Shown here piece after piece: positions 1-10,242 of a stretch of 37,488 bases of DNA. Source of the DNA: Planctomycetota bacterium (GTDB taxonomy: Bacteria > Planctomycetota > GCA-002687715); contig NZBC01000129.1 in the NCBI GenBank assembly GCA_002687715.1, positions 1 to 37,488 of the forward strand, given 5' to 3'. The notes under the pieces were generated by a model. The model ran no database searches, was not told the origin of the DNA, and saw nothing but the letters and a program-made list of their open reading frames with translations. A program made the position numbers and the translations under genes. The number at the start of each line of letters is the position of its first letter. Position 1 is the first letter of the stretch.

Positions 1-3000
1 ATCGCGCTCGCGCCCGAACACCCCCACGCCAACCACTGCTACGGAATCCTCCTGAAGCACCTCTCGCGATTCGACGAAGCAGAGGCGTGCTTCCGCAAGG
101 TCCTCGCCCGGGATCCGCACGACCCCACGGCCAACTACTATCTGGGCACGCTGATGATCCCAGCGAAGCGGCCGGCCGAGGCCGAGAAGCTGTTCAAGAA
201 GGCGATCGCCGTCGAGCCGCATCAGCAGTCCGCGATCTTCCAGCTGTTCAACCTGTACTTCCGGCAGGACAAGGAAGCCCAGGCGGAGACGCTCGTCACC
301 ATCTTCGAGAAGCTGGAGCAGGCGGAGTCCGGGAACAAGGCGGGCATCGTCTACAGCGAGATGGGGCGCTACGGCAACGGCATCCGGCCGTTCCCCGTCC
401 CGGTACCGCCGGGCGCTGACGTCAGCGGCGGCGTCAGCTACACGATGACCGTCATCGGAAACGAAGCACCGGGACGGGACGGGCGCGTGCGCAAAGCGAC
501 GGAGACGTTCGCCGCGGGAACCCCGCGACGGGAAGCCCTCCTGCGTCGGCTGCCCGGCATCGGACTCGGCGCGTCGCTGGCCGACGTCGACGGCGATGGC
601 GATCAGGATCTCTGGACCGCCGACGGCAAGGGGCCGGGACGCCTGTGGATGAACGACGGCGGGACCTTCTCCGATGTCTCGAGCGAGTGGGGAATCCACG
701 GCGCGGGGCCGAGCGTCTCCGGGTGCTTCGGCGACTACGACCACGACGGCCGGCCGGACCTCTACGTGTGCTGTGCTGGCCTCAACCGCCTCTTCCGCAA
801 TGACGGCAAGAAGTTCGTCGACGTCACGAAAGCCACGGGGGTCGGGGGCGGCGACGTGCTCTCGGTCCAGGCCGTGATGGCTGACCTCGATGCCGACGGC
901 GACATCGACATCTACGTCGCGAATCTCGCCGATCTCACCGGCCCTGCCGCGACGACCTTGACGCGATGGCCCGACGACTACCCGGGCACGAAGAACCACC
1001 TGTTCAACAACGACCGCAACGGCAAGTTCACGGACATCGCGGCCCGCACGGGCACGGACGGCGGTGCGTCGCGTAGCGTGGGCATCATCGCGGCTGACCT
1101 CGACGGTGATCACGACGCCGACCTCCTCGTCGTCAACGAAGGACAGCCGCCGTTCTTTTTTCGCAATGACCGCATCTGGCGCTTCACCGATCGCACGGCC
1201 GCGTCTCCCGATCTGGCCGCGCGTACGGGCGGCTTCGGAGCGATGGCCGCCGATCTCGATCGCGACGGGCTAGCGGACGTCGTGCTCTTCGCCAGATCGG
1301 GGACCCACTTCTATCGCAACGCCGGTGGGGACCGCCTGGAGTCGGCCGGGACTCCGGCCAATGCCACATCGGGGTGCATCCTCGACGCCGACAACGACGG
1401 CGACCTCGACCAACTCCTGTACGGCAACGGCGCCGCGTCGCTGAGACTCGCCACCCGCGACGGGTGGGAGGACGGCGGAAAGACCCAACTCCCGGCAGGC
1501 GTCCGCACGATGCTCCCGGTGGACGCAGACGGTGACGGCGTTCTCGACGTCGTCGTCACGCGTGCGGGCAACGATCTCCCTCCGCTCCTGCTGAAAGGCA
1601 AGCTCGATCGCCCGCACCACTGGATCGAGATCGGCCTCAAGGGCGTCCGCGAGGAGGGCAAGATGCGGGCGAACACCGGCGGCGTGGGCGCGCGGGTGAC
1701 CGTCGTCTCCGGCACGCTCAACCGCTGGCAGGAGATCATGACGGCCGGCAGCGTCCTCGGTGGGCCGTCGCCCTGTCTCCACTTCGGGCTCGGGGTCCGG
1801 ACCCAGCTCGACTACGTCAGCGTGATCTGGCCCGACGACCTGCTTCAGGGCGAGTCGGGCATTTCCGCCGACACCAAGAAGGTCATCACTCAGACCTACC
1901 GCAAGTCGTCGTCGTGCCCGCTGCTGTTTGCGTGGAACGGCGAACGCATGGTTTTCGTCACGGACTTCCTCGGAGTCGGCGGCCTCGGTTTCTTCATCGA
2001 GCCCGGCACCTACGCACCGCCCGATCCCACCGAGCTGGTGTGGATCCCCTCCCTCGAGCCGAAGGACGGTCAGTGGGTGCTCTCCATCCACGAGCCGATG
2101 GAGGAGATCCTCTACCTCGACGAAGCGAAGCTGCTCGTCGTCGATCACCCCGAGGGGTTCGTCGTGGTGCCGGATGAGCGGCTCGCCGTTCTGGGCCCGG
2201 CGCCCGACGGCCGCCTCGTCGCGTACCGACCGGACGAAGCCATCTTCCCGATCGGGCTCGAGACCCTCGCGGGTTCGGCCGATGCTGCGCTGCTGCGCGA
2301 GACCGACCGCCGCTACCAGCCGGGCGTCATGCGCGACAAGCGGTTCATCGGGTTCGCCGCGCCGCAGGAGATCGTGCTCGACTTCGGCGCCGCGCTCGCC
2401 AGCGCCCGCGACCAGGACCTGTTCCTCTTCATCGACGGCTGGGTCGAGTACCCCTACTCCCACGTCAACTTCGCCGCGTGGCAGGCCGGGCTCGCGCTCC
2501 AGGCGATCTCGATCGACGTCGAATCGAAAGGCGGGACCTGGCACCCGGTGTTCGACCAGTTCGGCTACCCGGCAGGCATGCCGCGCGTCATGACCCTGGA
2601 CGTCTCCAAGCTCCCCCGCGACGGCACCGGACGCATCCGCCTCCGTACGAACCTCGAGCTCTACATCGATCGCCTCTGGCTCGCCCGGGACCACGGCAAG
2701 GACGTCGTCACGGTCAAGACGCTCGATCCCGCGTCGGCCGAACTCCGTCGCAGTGGCTACCCGCGCGAGTACTCACCCGATGGCGAGGAACCGCTGTTGT
2801 ACGACTACGCGCTCATGGACAACGCCATCGACTACAAGACGATGGAAGGCGACTACACCCGCTTCGGCGACGTCCGCACCCTCCTGCGTGCCCCCGACGA
2901 CCAGTATGTCATCCTCGGCCGCGCAGAGGAGATCCTCCTCCGCTTCGACGTCATCGAAGACCCCGGCCCCGGCCGCGCCCGCTCGTTCATCCTCAAGAGC

Positions 3001-3171
3001 GACGGCTACTGCAAGGACATGGACCTCTACACCGCCCACCCCCACACGGTCGGCCCTCTCCCCTTCCACGGCATGAGCACCTTCCCCTATCCGCCGGGCG
3101 AGCACTACCCGCGTTCGAAGGAGCACGACGCGTACCGGCGGACGTTCAACACGCGGCGGTTGCTGCGGTAG
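1..3171 (+). CDS. TPR / FG-GAP (VCBS) / ASPIC-UnbV protein, 5' partial
   Basis: The reading frame is open from base 1, so the true start lies upstream; 1056 residues are visible. Bases 1-340 encode TPR-like helices (for example NPxxANYYLG-type spacing and an AEKLFKKAI helix). Bases about 570-1590 encode seven calcium-loop repeats of the DxDxDGxxD type (DVDGDGDQD, DYDHDGRPD, DLDADGDID, DLDGDHDAD, DLDRDGLAD, DADNDGDLD, DADGDGVLD), as in FG-GAP/VCBS beta-propellers. An ASPIC/UnbV module follows (about 1660-1890, NTGGVGARVTV and SVIWPDD). The last 420 residues, from LLFAWNGERMVFVTDF on, have no family I can name. Architectures of this kind are usually exported and thought to bind ligands or partners; the N-terminal signal, if any, is outside the window. 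The gene ends with TAG and converges on gpmA across a gap with an inverted repeat. Confidence 0.85.
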   Translation: MALAPEHPHANHCYGILLKHLSRFDEAEACFRKVLARDPHDPTANYYLGTLMIPAKRPAEAEKLFKKAIAVEPHQQSAIFQLFNLYFRQDKEAQAETLVTIFEKLEQAESGNKAGIVYSEMGRYGNGIRPFPVPVPPGADVSGGVSYTMTVIGNEAPGRDGRVRKATETFAAGTPRREALLRRLPGIGLGASLADVDGDGDQDLWTADGKGPGRLWMNDGGTFSDVSSEWGIHGAGPSVSGCFGDYDHDGRPDLYVCCAGLNRLFRNDGKKFVDVTKATGVGGGDVLSVQAVMADLDADGDIDIYVANLADLTGPAATTLTRWPDDYPGTKNHLFNNDRNGKFTDIAARTGTDGGASRSVGIIAADLDGDHDADLLVVNEGQPPFFFRNDRIWRFTDRTAASPDLAARTGGFGAMAADLDRDGLADVVLFARSGTHFYRNAGGDRLESAGTPANATSGCILDADNDGDLDQLLYGNGAASLRLATRDGWEDGGKTQLPAGVRTMLPVDADGDGVLDVVVTRAGNDLPPLLLKGKLDRPHHWIEIGLKGVREEGKMRANTGGVGARVTVVSGTLNRWQEIMTAGSVLGGPSPCLHFGLGVRTQLDYVSVIWPDDLLQGESGISADTKKVITQTYRKSSSCPLLFAWNGERMVFVTDFLGVGGLGFFIEPGTYAPPDPTELVWIPSLEPKDGQWVLSIHEPMEEILYLDEAKLLVVDHPEGFVVVPDERLAVLGPAPDGRLVAYRPDEAIFPIGLETLAGSADAALLRETDRRYQPGVMRDKRFIGFAAPQEIVLDFGAALASARDQDLFLFIDGWVEYPYSHVNFAAWQAGLALQAISIDVESKGGTWHPVFDQFGYPAGMPRVMTLDVSKLPRDGTGRIRLRTNLELYIDRLWLARDHGKDVVTVKTLDPASAELRRSGYPREYSPDGEEPLLYDYALMDNAIDYKTMEGDYTRFGDVRTLLRAPDDQYVILGRAEEILLRFDVIEDPGPGRARSFILKSDGYCKDMDLYTAHPHTVGPLPFHGMSTFPYPPGEHYPRSKEHDAYRRTFNTRRLLR

Positions 3172-3180
3172 GGCGAATCC

Positions 3181-3276
3181 AAGGAGAAGCCAGGAGGCCT
3201 GGAGCAGAGAAGAAGGTGTCTGGGTTCCTGCGTTCTCCTTGAATCCTCCGCTCTCCTGAGTCCTCCTTCAGGATTC
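3181..3276. repeat. Intergenic inverted repeat A (AAGGAG family)
   Basis: Left arm AAGGAGAAGCCAGGA (3181-3195) pairs with TCCTGCGTTCTCCTT (3226-3240), 13 of 15 positions. A second small inverted repeat, GAATCCT (3241-3247) with AGGATTC (3270-3276), follows. It fills the gap between two convergent genes and shares its arm sequence with repeats at 12103-12154 and 17802-17864. A bidirectional transcription end or a REP-like element are both possible. Confidence 0.65.
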
Positions 3277-3282
3277 CTCGCC

Positions 3283-4026
3283 TCACCCTTTCGTTTGCGA
3301 CACCACGCCCTTGATCGCGGCTTCGACTTCAGCCGGATCCCCGAGGTAGCGGCTGCGCTGGACCTCGAGATCCCCGTCGAAGGTGTAGACGAGCGGGAAC
3401 CCGGTCGGGATGTTGCGTTGCGCGATCTCGTCTTCGGAGAGTCCGTCGAGGTGCATGACGAGGGCGCGGAGACTGTTGCCGTGGGCGGCGATGACGAGGA
3501 TCTCGCCGGCGCGGACGCGAGGGGCGATGGTCGACTCCCAGAACGGGAGGACGCGATCGCAGGTATCGGCCAACGACTCGGTGGCGGGCGCCTGATCACC
3601 GAGGGCGGCGTAGCGCGGGTCGTGGCGCGGATGACGCTCGTCATCCTCGTCGAGGGCGGGCGGACGCACAGCGAATCCGCGGCGCCACTGGTGGACCTGC
3701 TCGTCGCCGTGCTCGGCCACGGCCTTCTTCTTGTCGAGTCCCGTGAGCGCGCCGTAGTGCCGCTCGTTGAGGATCCAGGTCAGCTCGATGGGGACGTACA
3801 TCTGGTCCAACACGTCGAGGGAGATCCACAGCGTCCGGATGGCGCGCTTCAGTACGGAGGTGTAGGCACCGTCGAATCGATAGCCCTCGGCCTCGAGTAG
3901 TTCACCGGACCGGCGGGCCTCATCGCGACCACGGTCAGAGAGGTCGACATCCCACCATCCGGTGAACCGGTTCTCGAGATTCCAGGTGCTCTGACCGTGG
4001 CGCAGCAGGACGAGATCGGTAGACAT
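3283..4026 (-). CDS. gpmA: 2,3-bisphosphoglycerate-dependent phosphoglycerate mutase
   Basis: Interconverts 3- and 2-phosphoglycerate in glycolysis and gluconeogenesis, in the cytoplasm. The 247-residue product starts [16 protein letters not shown], and the RHG motif carries the phospho-acceptor histidine near residue 10. It continues with [15 protein letters not shown], the [10 protein letters not shown] segment, the conserved [14 protein letters not shown] and the second catalytic histidine in [11 protein letters not shown]. Length matches the cofactor-dependent family. The frame is open further upstream, but ATG at 4026 is chosen because AGGAG lies just before it and family similarity begins there. 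The gene is divergent from the kinase gene and convergent with the FG-GAP gene, so it is probably transcribed alone. Confidence 0.96.
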   Translation of the reverse strand: MSTDLVLLRHGQSTWNLENRFTGWWDVDLSDRGRDEARRSGELLEAEGYRFDGAYTSVLKRAIRTLWISLDVLDQMYVPIELTWILNERHYGALTGLDKKKAVAEHGDEQVHQWRRGFAVRPPALDEDDERHPRHDPRYAALGDQAPATESLADTCDRVLPFWESTIAPRVRAGEILVIAAHGNSLRALVMHLDGLSEDEIAQRNIPTGFPLVYTFDGDLEVQRSRYLGDPAEVEAAIKGVVSQTKG

Positions 4027-4055
4027 GGCTCTCCTTTTGGGCTTGCAAGCGACCG

Positions 4056-4083
4056 ACGTTACCGCACCGTCCTGCACCGCCAA
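4056..4083 (-). promoter_or_regulatory. Possible sigma-70-like promoter for gpmA
   Basis: On the minus strand TTGGCG (4083-4078) and TAACGT (4061-4056) are separated by 16 bases and lie 30 bases upstream of the gpmA start. Both hexamers are imperfect and were found by eye. Confidence 0.22.
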
Positions 4084-4121
4084 GCCCCCCAAATCCGATG
4101 CGGTAAGATGACCGCGAATCC

Positions 4122-7100
4122 ATGGCACCGAAGCAGCCGACACCGCAGGCCGACGAACTCCCCGAACTCCCGGGCTATGAGGTCCTCGAGGTCCTCGGCA
4201 AGGGCGGCCAGGCCTGCGTGTACCGCGCCCGTCAGAAGAGCCTGAATCGCATCGTCGCGATCAAGGTCCTGGCACCCGAGCACTCGGACGACCGCAGCAA
4301 GCGTCGCCGATTCCTCGCCGAAGCGCGGCTGCAATCGAAGCTCCACCACCCCAACATCCTCCAGGGCATCGACATCAACAGTCACGAGGGCCTCTGGTAC
4401 TTCGTGATGGAATTCGTGTCCGGCCGCAACCTCCACATGGTGCTCGTCGAAGAGGCGCAGCTCTCGGAGAAAAAGACGCTCGACACGGCACGCCAGGTGT
4501 CGGAGGCGCTCGCCCACGCGTTCGAGCGCGGCATCGTCCACGGCGACATCAAGCCCGAGAACCTCGTGCTGTCCCACGACGGCACGGTGAAGATGGTCGA
4601 CTTCGGGATCGCCCGCCTGGCGCGCGAGCAGAAGCACGGCGGCAAGGTGATGGGAACCGAGGAGTTCATGGCGCCCGAGGTCAAGTCCGGAAAGAGCACC
4701 GGCGACATCCGGTCCGACATCTTCTCGCTGGGCCTGACCCTGTGGGAGCTTCTGACCGGAGCGCTCCCGCCCGTCGCGCAATGTCAGGCCAAGCTCGGAC
4801 CGGACGTTCGCAAGTGGGAACCCAGCCTGCTCAAGTCGACGGGCGCGATCGTCGCGCGCTGCCTCGCGCTGGACCCGGCGCACCGGTACCAGACCCCCCG
4901 CGAGCTGATGCAGGCGATCGAGGGGACGAACACCAGCGAGCCGGTCGCCGTGAAGGGAACCGCGTCGCGCCGGTCGGGGTTGGCCAGCTCCCCGGCGGTC
5001 GACGCCCGGCCCAAGAAGAGCGCGGCGCTGCCCGTCGCGGCAGCGGCGGTACTCGTCGCGCTCGGCCTCGGCCTGTGGGCGACGTTCTCGTCCGGCAGCA
5101 ACGAGGAGAAGGGGGAGCCCCCCGTCGCGGTGCTCCCGCAACCGGATCCGCCGTCCATTGACCCACCGAAACCCGATCCGCCCCTCGGCAACGGATCCAC
5201 CGAACCGGTCAAGCCGACCCCGCCGCCCGTCAAGCCGACGACCGACCCGCCAATCGAGGTTCCTCCGACCAAGCCGGTCGTCCCGCCCACCGCGCGTCCG
5301 GAGCTCGTCTTCGATCCTCCGCGCGGCAAGGTCTCGGAAGGAACCAGCCTGACGGTTCGCGTCAGTGCGAAGAATCTCCCCGCGGACTTCCGCCCGACGT
5401 TCAAGGTCCTCGACGACGAAGGACGCGATATCAGCGCCAACATGCCGATGCCGAAAGCGGCACCGGACGGCGACGACCCGCAGACGATCGTGATGACGTG
5501 GAACGCACCGTGGTTCAACGGCCACCACGAGGTGTCGATGTTCATCCTCGTGTCCCAGCCGCCGTTGCAGGAGCGGCTCGCAGTCGGCATTACCGATCGC
5601 AATCGCTCCCCCGAGCTCGTCCGGGCCGGGCCGCGGCGGGTGCACGTCGAGGAAGGCGCGGATCCGATTGCCATCGCCATCGCAGGCACGGATCCGGACG
5701 GAGACCCCGTCGATCTCGAGCTCGTCGAAACGCCGAAGACGGTCGAGGCCACCATCTCCGACGGGCGGTTGTTGCTGCGTGCGAAGGACCGGCCGGGCAA
5801 GCAATCCGGCGCACCAGAGACCATCGTCGTGCGTGGTCTCGATACCCATGGTGGCTCAGCGACCACGGAGATCGAGGCCGTCCTCCAGGACGTCGACCAC
5901 CCCGCAACCGTAACGTGGGACATGGGCGACGGGTCCTGGGAGATCCACGAGCCACTCCTGCCCGGTGGCACCATCGTGCTGCGCGGACCCGAGCGACCGA
6001 ATCTGAATGTGAGGATTCGCGTCGCCGACCCGGATCTGCCCGACTCTCCGTTCAAGGTCACGCTGCCGGTCGGCACCCCACGTATTCCCGGGTTGGCGCT
6101 GAAGGTGATGGACGGCGGGGACACGCGCATCGTCTGGCGTCTGCCACCACGCCACGGATACGGTCCGATCAGCATCGAGCTGGATGTTCTCGCCGGCAAC
6201 GTATTGCTGCGCAAGCTGCGGCTGCGCATCCACACGCTCCGCCGCACCGCCCCCCCACCGCAGTCCAGCCGCGATCCGCTCGATCGGGCGCTGGAGTGGC
6301 TGCGCCGCCACCAGTTGAAGGATGGTTCGTTTCCGATGCGGGCCACCGACTTCGAAGTGTTCTCGGAAGATCCCAAGGACGGCGGCGCTGGAAACAGGCG
6401 CTACCGCACGGGCGTCACCGCATTGGCCGTGCTGGCGGCGCTCCGCAGCGGCGACGGCAGCCCCTGGGTCCGGCGCGCGCTGGACTTCATCCTCTCCAGC
6501 CAAGGCAGCGACGGACGCCTGGGCGGATCCAGCACCAGCCAGACCTACGATCACATGATCGCATCCGAGGCGCTGATGTTCGGCTGGCACCTGCTGGGCG
6601 ACGCCAAGTTCCATATCGCCGGTAAGAAGGCGGTGCGATGGATCGTCGATGCCCGCAACCCGGGCGCAGCGGGCGCATGGCGTTACGGCGCGCGCTCGGG
6701 CGAGAGCGACACCTCCGTCACGGTGTGGGCCATCCGCGCTCTTCACGCCGCACATATGGCCGGGTTCAAGGTCCCGTCGGAAGCGCTCCACGGCGGCTTC
6801 TCGTTCATCGACTCGATGATCGGCGACGACGGTCGCATCGGGTACCAGACCACCGGCGGTGTCACGACCCGCAACGGACAGAATCAGCGCCGTCACCTGC
6901 CCAAGCTCAGTGAGTCGATGACGGCGGCCGGTCTCTCGGTACTCATCTTCGCTCCAGGCAAGAAGGCGTCCGACCGCCGCTTCAAGAAGGGCCTGGTCCT
7001 CCTCTTCGAATCACCGCCGGCGTGGTCGTTCCGGTCGCTCCCGGGCTCCCACCACCACGAGAAGCTGACCTTCGCGGAGAAGCGTCAGTACAAGAAGTAC

Positions 7101-7379
7101 TCCCCGGTCGACTTCTACTACTGGCAGCACGGCACGTTCCTCTTCCGCTCGTGGAAGCGCGCGTTCGGCAACACCGTCCACAACAACTCCCAGTGGCGCG
7201 CGTTCCCGCAGTTCGCTGCGGCGCAGCAGCGCAAGAGCGGTGACGCCAAGGGCAGCTTCAACCCCGACACCACCCCCTGGGGCTACGCCGGCGGACGCAG
7301 CTACGCCACCGCCATCATGGCCCTCGCGATGACGAACGCGAGCTTCACGGACGCGTTCGTCGGAGAGGTGTTCGAGTAG
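4122..7379 (+). CDS. Membrane Ser/Thr protein kinase fused to a terpene-cyclase-like alpha/alpha toroid
   Basis: The product has 1085 residues. Residues 19-270 form a Hanks-type kinase: glycine loop GKGGQACV (26-33), lysine K48 in VAIK, catalytic loop HGDIKPEN (140-147, with HGD in place of the usual HRD), DFG at 160-162 and APE at 184-186. One hydrophobic segment (about 301-322) follows, then a proline-rich linker (about 335-392) with PPxxPxPDPP-like repeats. Residues about 393-715 look like beta-sandwich modules, including an [16 protein letters not shown] cadherin/Ig-like stretch. From about 718 the protein resembles the prenyltransferase/squalene-cyclase toroid fold ([46 protein letters not shown]). 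By topology the kinase is cytoplasmic and the toroid extracytoplasmic. I see no clear DxDD-type cyclase acid motif, so the toroid may be a sensor and not an enzyme. The start is the ATG at 4122. Confidence 0.9.
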   Translation: MAPKQPTPQADELPELPGYEVLEVLGKGGQACVYRARQKSLNRIVAIKVLAPEHSDDRSKRRRFLAEARLQSKLHHPNILQGIDINSHEGLWYFVMEFVSGRNLHMVLVEEAQLSEKKTLDTARQVSEALAHAFERGIVHGDIKPENLVLSHDGTVKMVDFGIARLAREQKHGGKVMGTEEFMAPEVKSGKSTGDIRSDIFSLGLTLWELLTGALPPVAQCQAKLGPDVRKWEPSLLKSTGAIVARCLALDPAHRYQTPRELMQAIEGTNTSEPVAVKGTASRRSGLASSPAVDARPKKSAALPVAAAAVLVALGLGLWATFSSGSNEEKGEPPVAVLPQPDPPSIDPPKPDPPLGNGSTEPVKPTPPPVKPTTDPPIEVPPTKPVVPPTARPELVFDPPRGKVSEGTSLTVRVSAKNLPADFRPTFKVLDDEGRDISANMPMPKAAPDGDDPQTIVMTWNAPWFNGHHEVSMFILVSQPPLQERLAVGITDRNRSPELVRAGPRRVHVEEGADPIAIAIAGTDPDGDPVDLELVETPKTVEATISDGRLLLRAKDRPGKQSGAPETIVVRGLDTHGGSATTEIEAVLQDVDHPATVTWDMGDGSWEIHEPLLPGGTIVLRGPERPNLNVRIRVADPDLPDSPFKVTLPVGTPRIPGLALKVMDGGDTRIVWRLPPRHGYGPISIELDVLAGNVLLRKLRLRIHTLRRTAPPPQSSRDPLDRALEWLRRHQLKDGSFPMRATDFEVFSEDPKDGGAGNRRYRTGVTALAVLAALRSGDGSPWVRRALDFILSSQGSDGRLGGSSTSQTYDHMIASEALMFGWHLLGDAKFHIAGKKAVRWIVDARNPGAAGAWRYGARSGESDTSVTVWAIRALHAAHMAGFKVPSEALHGGFSFIDSMIGDDGRIGYQTTGGVTTRNGQNQRRHLPKLSESMTAAGLSVLIFAPGKKASDRRFKKGLVLLFESPPAWSFRSLPGSHHHEKLTFAEKRQYKKYSPVDFYYWQHGTFLFRSWKRAFGNTVHNNSQWRAFPQFAAAQQRKSGDAKGSFNPDTTPWGYAGGRSYATAIMALAMTNASFTDAFVGEVFE

Positions 7380-7443
7380 CCCGCCTCCAGCGCACGGAGT
7401 ACCGGATCCACGCTGGCCACGAAGCCTCGGGAGCGGATCTGGC

Positions 7444-9261
7444 TCAGCTTTCCAACAGAGGCAGTCGGAGCAGGAAGGTCGCGCCTTCCTTGGACGGAAG
7501 CAGCCGCAGATCGCCCTTGAACGCCCGCGCAAGTCCGCGAGCGAGAGCGAGGCCGAGACCGAGACCGGACACGGGACCAGCGGCGTGGCGTTCCGCGCGT
7601 CGGTACGGACGGAACAGCTCGCGCGCGACGTCCTCCGGCACTCCCGGACCGTGATCCTGGAACCGGATCTCCAGCCGACCGTCGAGCGTTCGTGCCGCCA
7701 GCAGGAGCCGACGATCCGTCGCGTCGGCCGCGTACTTGCATGCGTTGTCGACCAGGTTGAGCAAGATCTGCTCGATACCCTGCACGTCGGCGCGAACCTG
7801 CGCATCCGGTAGGACGTCGTTCTCGACCACCAGCTCCATGCCGCCGTCGGCAGCACGCCGCGACATCGGCGGCAGCGCACGCTCGAGAACGGTCGAGATG
7901 GCGACGGGATCGCGATTCACGCCCTGCCGTCCCTCCTCCAGGCGCGAGTACAGCAACACGCTCTCGACGACGCGCGCCAGGCGGTCGGACTCACCTTTGA
8001 GTGTGGTCAGGTAGAGCTGTCGGTCCTCCTCCTTCTGGACCATGCCGTCGGCCAGCATCTGCGTGTACATACTGAACGTGGTCAACGGGGTCCGAAGCTC
8101 GTGGGTCACGGCGGACACGAATCGGCCGCGCCGCTCACCGAGGTCGATCGAGGCCCGCAGGACGAACGCGACCGCGGCCAGCACGGCCAGGGACGCCGCC
8201 CACGACAGCATGAGGATCATCCGTGTCGGCGTCAGAAACGGCGCCGCTGACGCCTGCAGCCTTCCAGTCGTCAACACGGCGGGGACCGACGCCAGGCGCC
8301 GCGCGTTCATATCGTCCTCGGCGGTTGGCGGGTTGCGCCAGTTGCGCAGCGGCGTCAGCGATGCGTGCGGGAAGATGTCCGCGACGTCGCCCAGCAGCAA
8401 CTTCCGCAGCTCCGGCCAGTCGATCCAGATCCCCTGCCGGAGAGACACCCCGCCGGCCCTCACCTGACGGACCAGGAACAGCTCGGGTTCCGGCTTCTCT
8501 CCGTCGTCCAGCCAGACCGGCGTCAACGGTCCCTGCTCGACGTCCATGTTCGCGAACGCGACGTTGGCGCCGTTCAGGTCGTTCGCGCGCAGTTGGTACT
8601 TGTTCATGTTGCGGCTGCGCGCACGAAACTCGTTCTCACTCCACTGCTGCTGGACCTCGAGCGTCTGGCGGTTGTAGCCACCCTGCAGGTTGTTTCCGAA
8701 TGGGTTGGCGACCTGTGCATCCGCCGGGATCGCGATGACCTGGGCGGGTACCGACGTCCCTCCGAGCGGCACCGCGAACCGCGCCACCAGCTCTCTGAGA
8801 AAGGACGCGGGCCCCGTGGCCGAAGCGACCGCGTCCTTCGGAGGGCGGCCGCTGCTCTTCTTCTGGTCCTCCACCGGCATCTGCGGCGAGGTGATGCGCC
8901 CGTCAGACGCGATCTCGAAGTGGAGGCGGAAGAACGGAATCCGAACGTCTTGCAGCGGCGAGGCCAGGAGTACATCCCCCTGATTGAGCTGCGCGCGGCT
9001 CTTGGTGTACGCGTTCGCGGGCGCGTAGAGCGCGCGGTAGTGCTGGAAGGGACGCGCCTCCTCCTGAGCGAGGATTGGCGCCATCGTCGACTCCAGCCGC
9101 CACATCGCGATGCGCAGAGACTCCTGGACGCCGGCCTCCTCGAGCGCCTCGTTCTGCGATGCCTCGAGCCGCAGCGTCTCGGCGCTGATCCAAGCCAGCG
9201 CACCGAGCAGAGCCACCGTGCAGAGAAAGAACACGCACCACGTTCGAACCGTGCGGCGCAT
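7444..9261 (-). CDS. Two-component sensor histidine kinase with large periplasmic domain
   Basis: The 605-residue product has a first membrane helix (about 9-27), a roughly 310-residue extracytoplasmic region (30-340) matching no sensor family I recognise, and a second helix (about 347-369). The HisKA segment FVSAVTHELRTPLTTF has the phospho-acceptor H387. The HATPase domain has its N-box at LNLVDNACKY (N506), G1 at DHGPG (536-540) and G2 at GLGLGLALARG. The ATG at 9261 overlaps the regulator's stop codon by one base (TGATG), so the two genes are translationally coupled and the kinase very likely phosphorylates that regulator. The frame continues upstream only as antisense of the regulator. 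It converges on the kinase-toroid gene with a 64-base gap in which I see no terminator. Confidence 0.93.
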   Translation of the reverse strand: MRRTVRTWCVFFLCTVALLGALAWISAETLRLEASQNEALEEAGVQESLRIAMWRLESTMAPILAQEEARPFQHYRALYAPANAYTKSRAQLNQGDVLLASPLQDVRIPFFRLHFEIASDGRITSPQMPVEDQKKSSGRPPKDAVASATGPASFLRELVARFAVPLGGTSVPAQVIAIPADAQVANPFGNNLQGGYNRQTLEVQQQWSENEFRARSRNMNKYQLRANDLNGANVAFANMDVEQGPLTPVWLDDGEKPEPELFLVRQVRAGGVSLRQGIWIDWPELRKLLLGDVADIFPHASLTPLRNWRNPPTAEDDMNARRLASVPAVLTTGRLQASAAPFLTPTRMILMLSWAASLAVLAAVAFVLRASIDLGERRGRFVSAVTHELRTPLTTFSMYTQMLADGMVQKEEDRQLYLTTLKGESDRLARVVESVLLYSRLEEGRQGVNRDPVAISTVLERALPPMSRRAADGGMELVVENDVLPDAQVRADVQGIEQILLNLVDNACKYAADATDRRLLLAARTLDGRLEIRFQDHGPGVPEDVARELFRPYRRAERHAAGPVSGLGLGLALARGLARAFKGDLRLLPSKEGATFLLRLPLLES

Positions 9262-9965
9262 CAGTCCGGTTCTCCCTGGGCCAGCATGTAGCCCTTGGCC
9301 CGGACGGTCACGATGACCTTGGGATTCTGCGGGTCGTCTCGCAAGCGCTCCCGCAACCGCACGACGTGCATGTCCACGGTACGAGTCTGGATGCCGCGAG
9401 GGTCGAGTCCCCACACGCGGGACAAGAGTTCGTCACGCGAGATGGCGCGGCCGGGGTTCGCCGCCAGATAGTGCAGCAGCTCCGACTCCTTCTCGGAGAA
9501 CTCCGTGCGCCCGCCGTCCTTGAATCTCACCTCCCGACGCTCGAAGTCGAGAGTGCGACCGTTGAGCTCTACCGTCCCCAGAGTCTTCGGACGCTCCGGG
9601 GACCGGCGCAGCACCGCCTCGACGCGGGCGAGCAGTTCCTTGGCGGAGAATGGTTTCACGACGTAGTCGTCGGCGCCGCCGCGCAGACCCCGGATGCGGT
9701 CCTCCTCCGTGCCCCGCGCGGTGAGCATGATCACCGGCAGCCCCGGCTTCGCGTCCCGAACCTCCTCGAGTACGGAGAACCCGTCCCGCTCCGGGAGCAT
9801 GACGTCGAGCAGCAGGAGATCGATCTCGGCCGCGAGCGCGGTCCGTAGCCCCTGCCCACCGTCCGCAGCCTCCTGCACCGAGTACCCGGAGAAGCTCAAC
9901 GCGTCGACGAGACCGCGACGAATCGCCGGGTCGTCCTCCACGACGAGGATATTGCCGAGGGGCAT
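9261..9965 (-). CDS. OmpR/PhoB-family response regulator
   Basis: The 234-residue product is a DNA-binding regulator. The receiver domain (1-120) has acidic residues D11 and D12, phospho-acceptor D54 in LLLDVMLP, T82 and K104 (KPFSAKEL). The winged-helix effector domain (about 130-230) has FSEKESELLHYLAANPG and the recognition segment TRTVDMHVVRLRERL. ATG at 9965 is preferred over an upstream in-frame start because GGAG sits 7 bases before it and the receiver begins at MPLGNILVVEDD. It is the first gene of an operon with the sensor kinase. The M14 peptidase gene is divergent, so the 277-base gap may hold control sites for both; the target genes cannot be read from the sequence. Confidence 0.95.
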   Translation of the reverse strand: MPLGNILVVEDDPAIRRGLVDALSFSGYSVQEAADGGQGLRTALAAEIDLLLLDVMLPERDGFSVLEEVRDAKPGLPVIMLTARGTEEDRIRGLRGGADDYVVKPFSAKELLARVEAVLRRSPERPKTLGTVELNGRTLDFERREVRFKDGGRTEFSEKESELLHYLAANPGRAISRDELLSRVWGLDPRGIQTRTVDMHVVRLRERLRDDPQNPKVIVTVRAKGYMLAQGEPD

Positions 9966-10242
9966 GGGCAGGCTCCGGGAGAGGGTCGGAAGACTGGCGG
10001 ACGGACCCAGTGTCCTGTCACACCTTCTCTTATGTCTACGGCACCAGGGGCCGCGGGTCGTGTCACTCTCCCGTAAAAGACCGCCCCGGCGTCCTCTCCC
10101 ATGATCGGCCAATTCGCCTAAGTCCTTGGACTACCGGACGGTACACTGAGAAGGAGCCATCCCCGCTCCACCCACGCTGCCAGTTCGATGTCGCGCCCAG
10201 AACCCTGGAACGGGTGCGTCCCCCGTCGCTGAAGCTGCAAAC

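Noticed and set aside
1270..2694. Long minus-strand open frame opposite the FG-GAP gene
   Set aside because: It is a GC-rich shadow: the plus strand has clear domains here, and the minus frame has no recognisable motif.
4059..6376. Two long minus-strand frames opposite the kinase-toroid gene
   Set aside because: Low-complexity R/G/S-rich translation, no motifs, fully covered by a well-supported gene.
10126..10147. TTGGAC and TACACT as a promoter for the M14 gene
   Set aside because: The spacer is only 10 bases, too short for a sigma-70 promoter.
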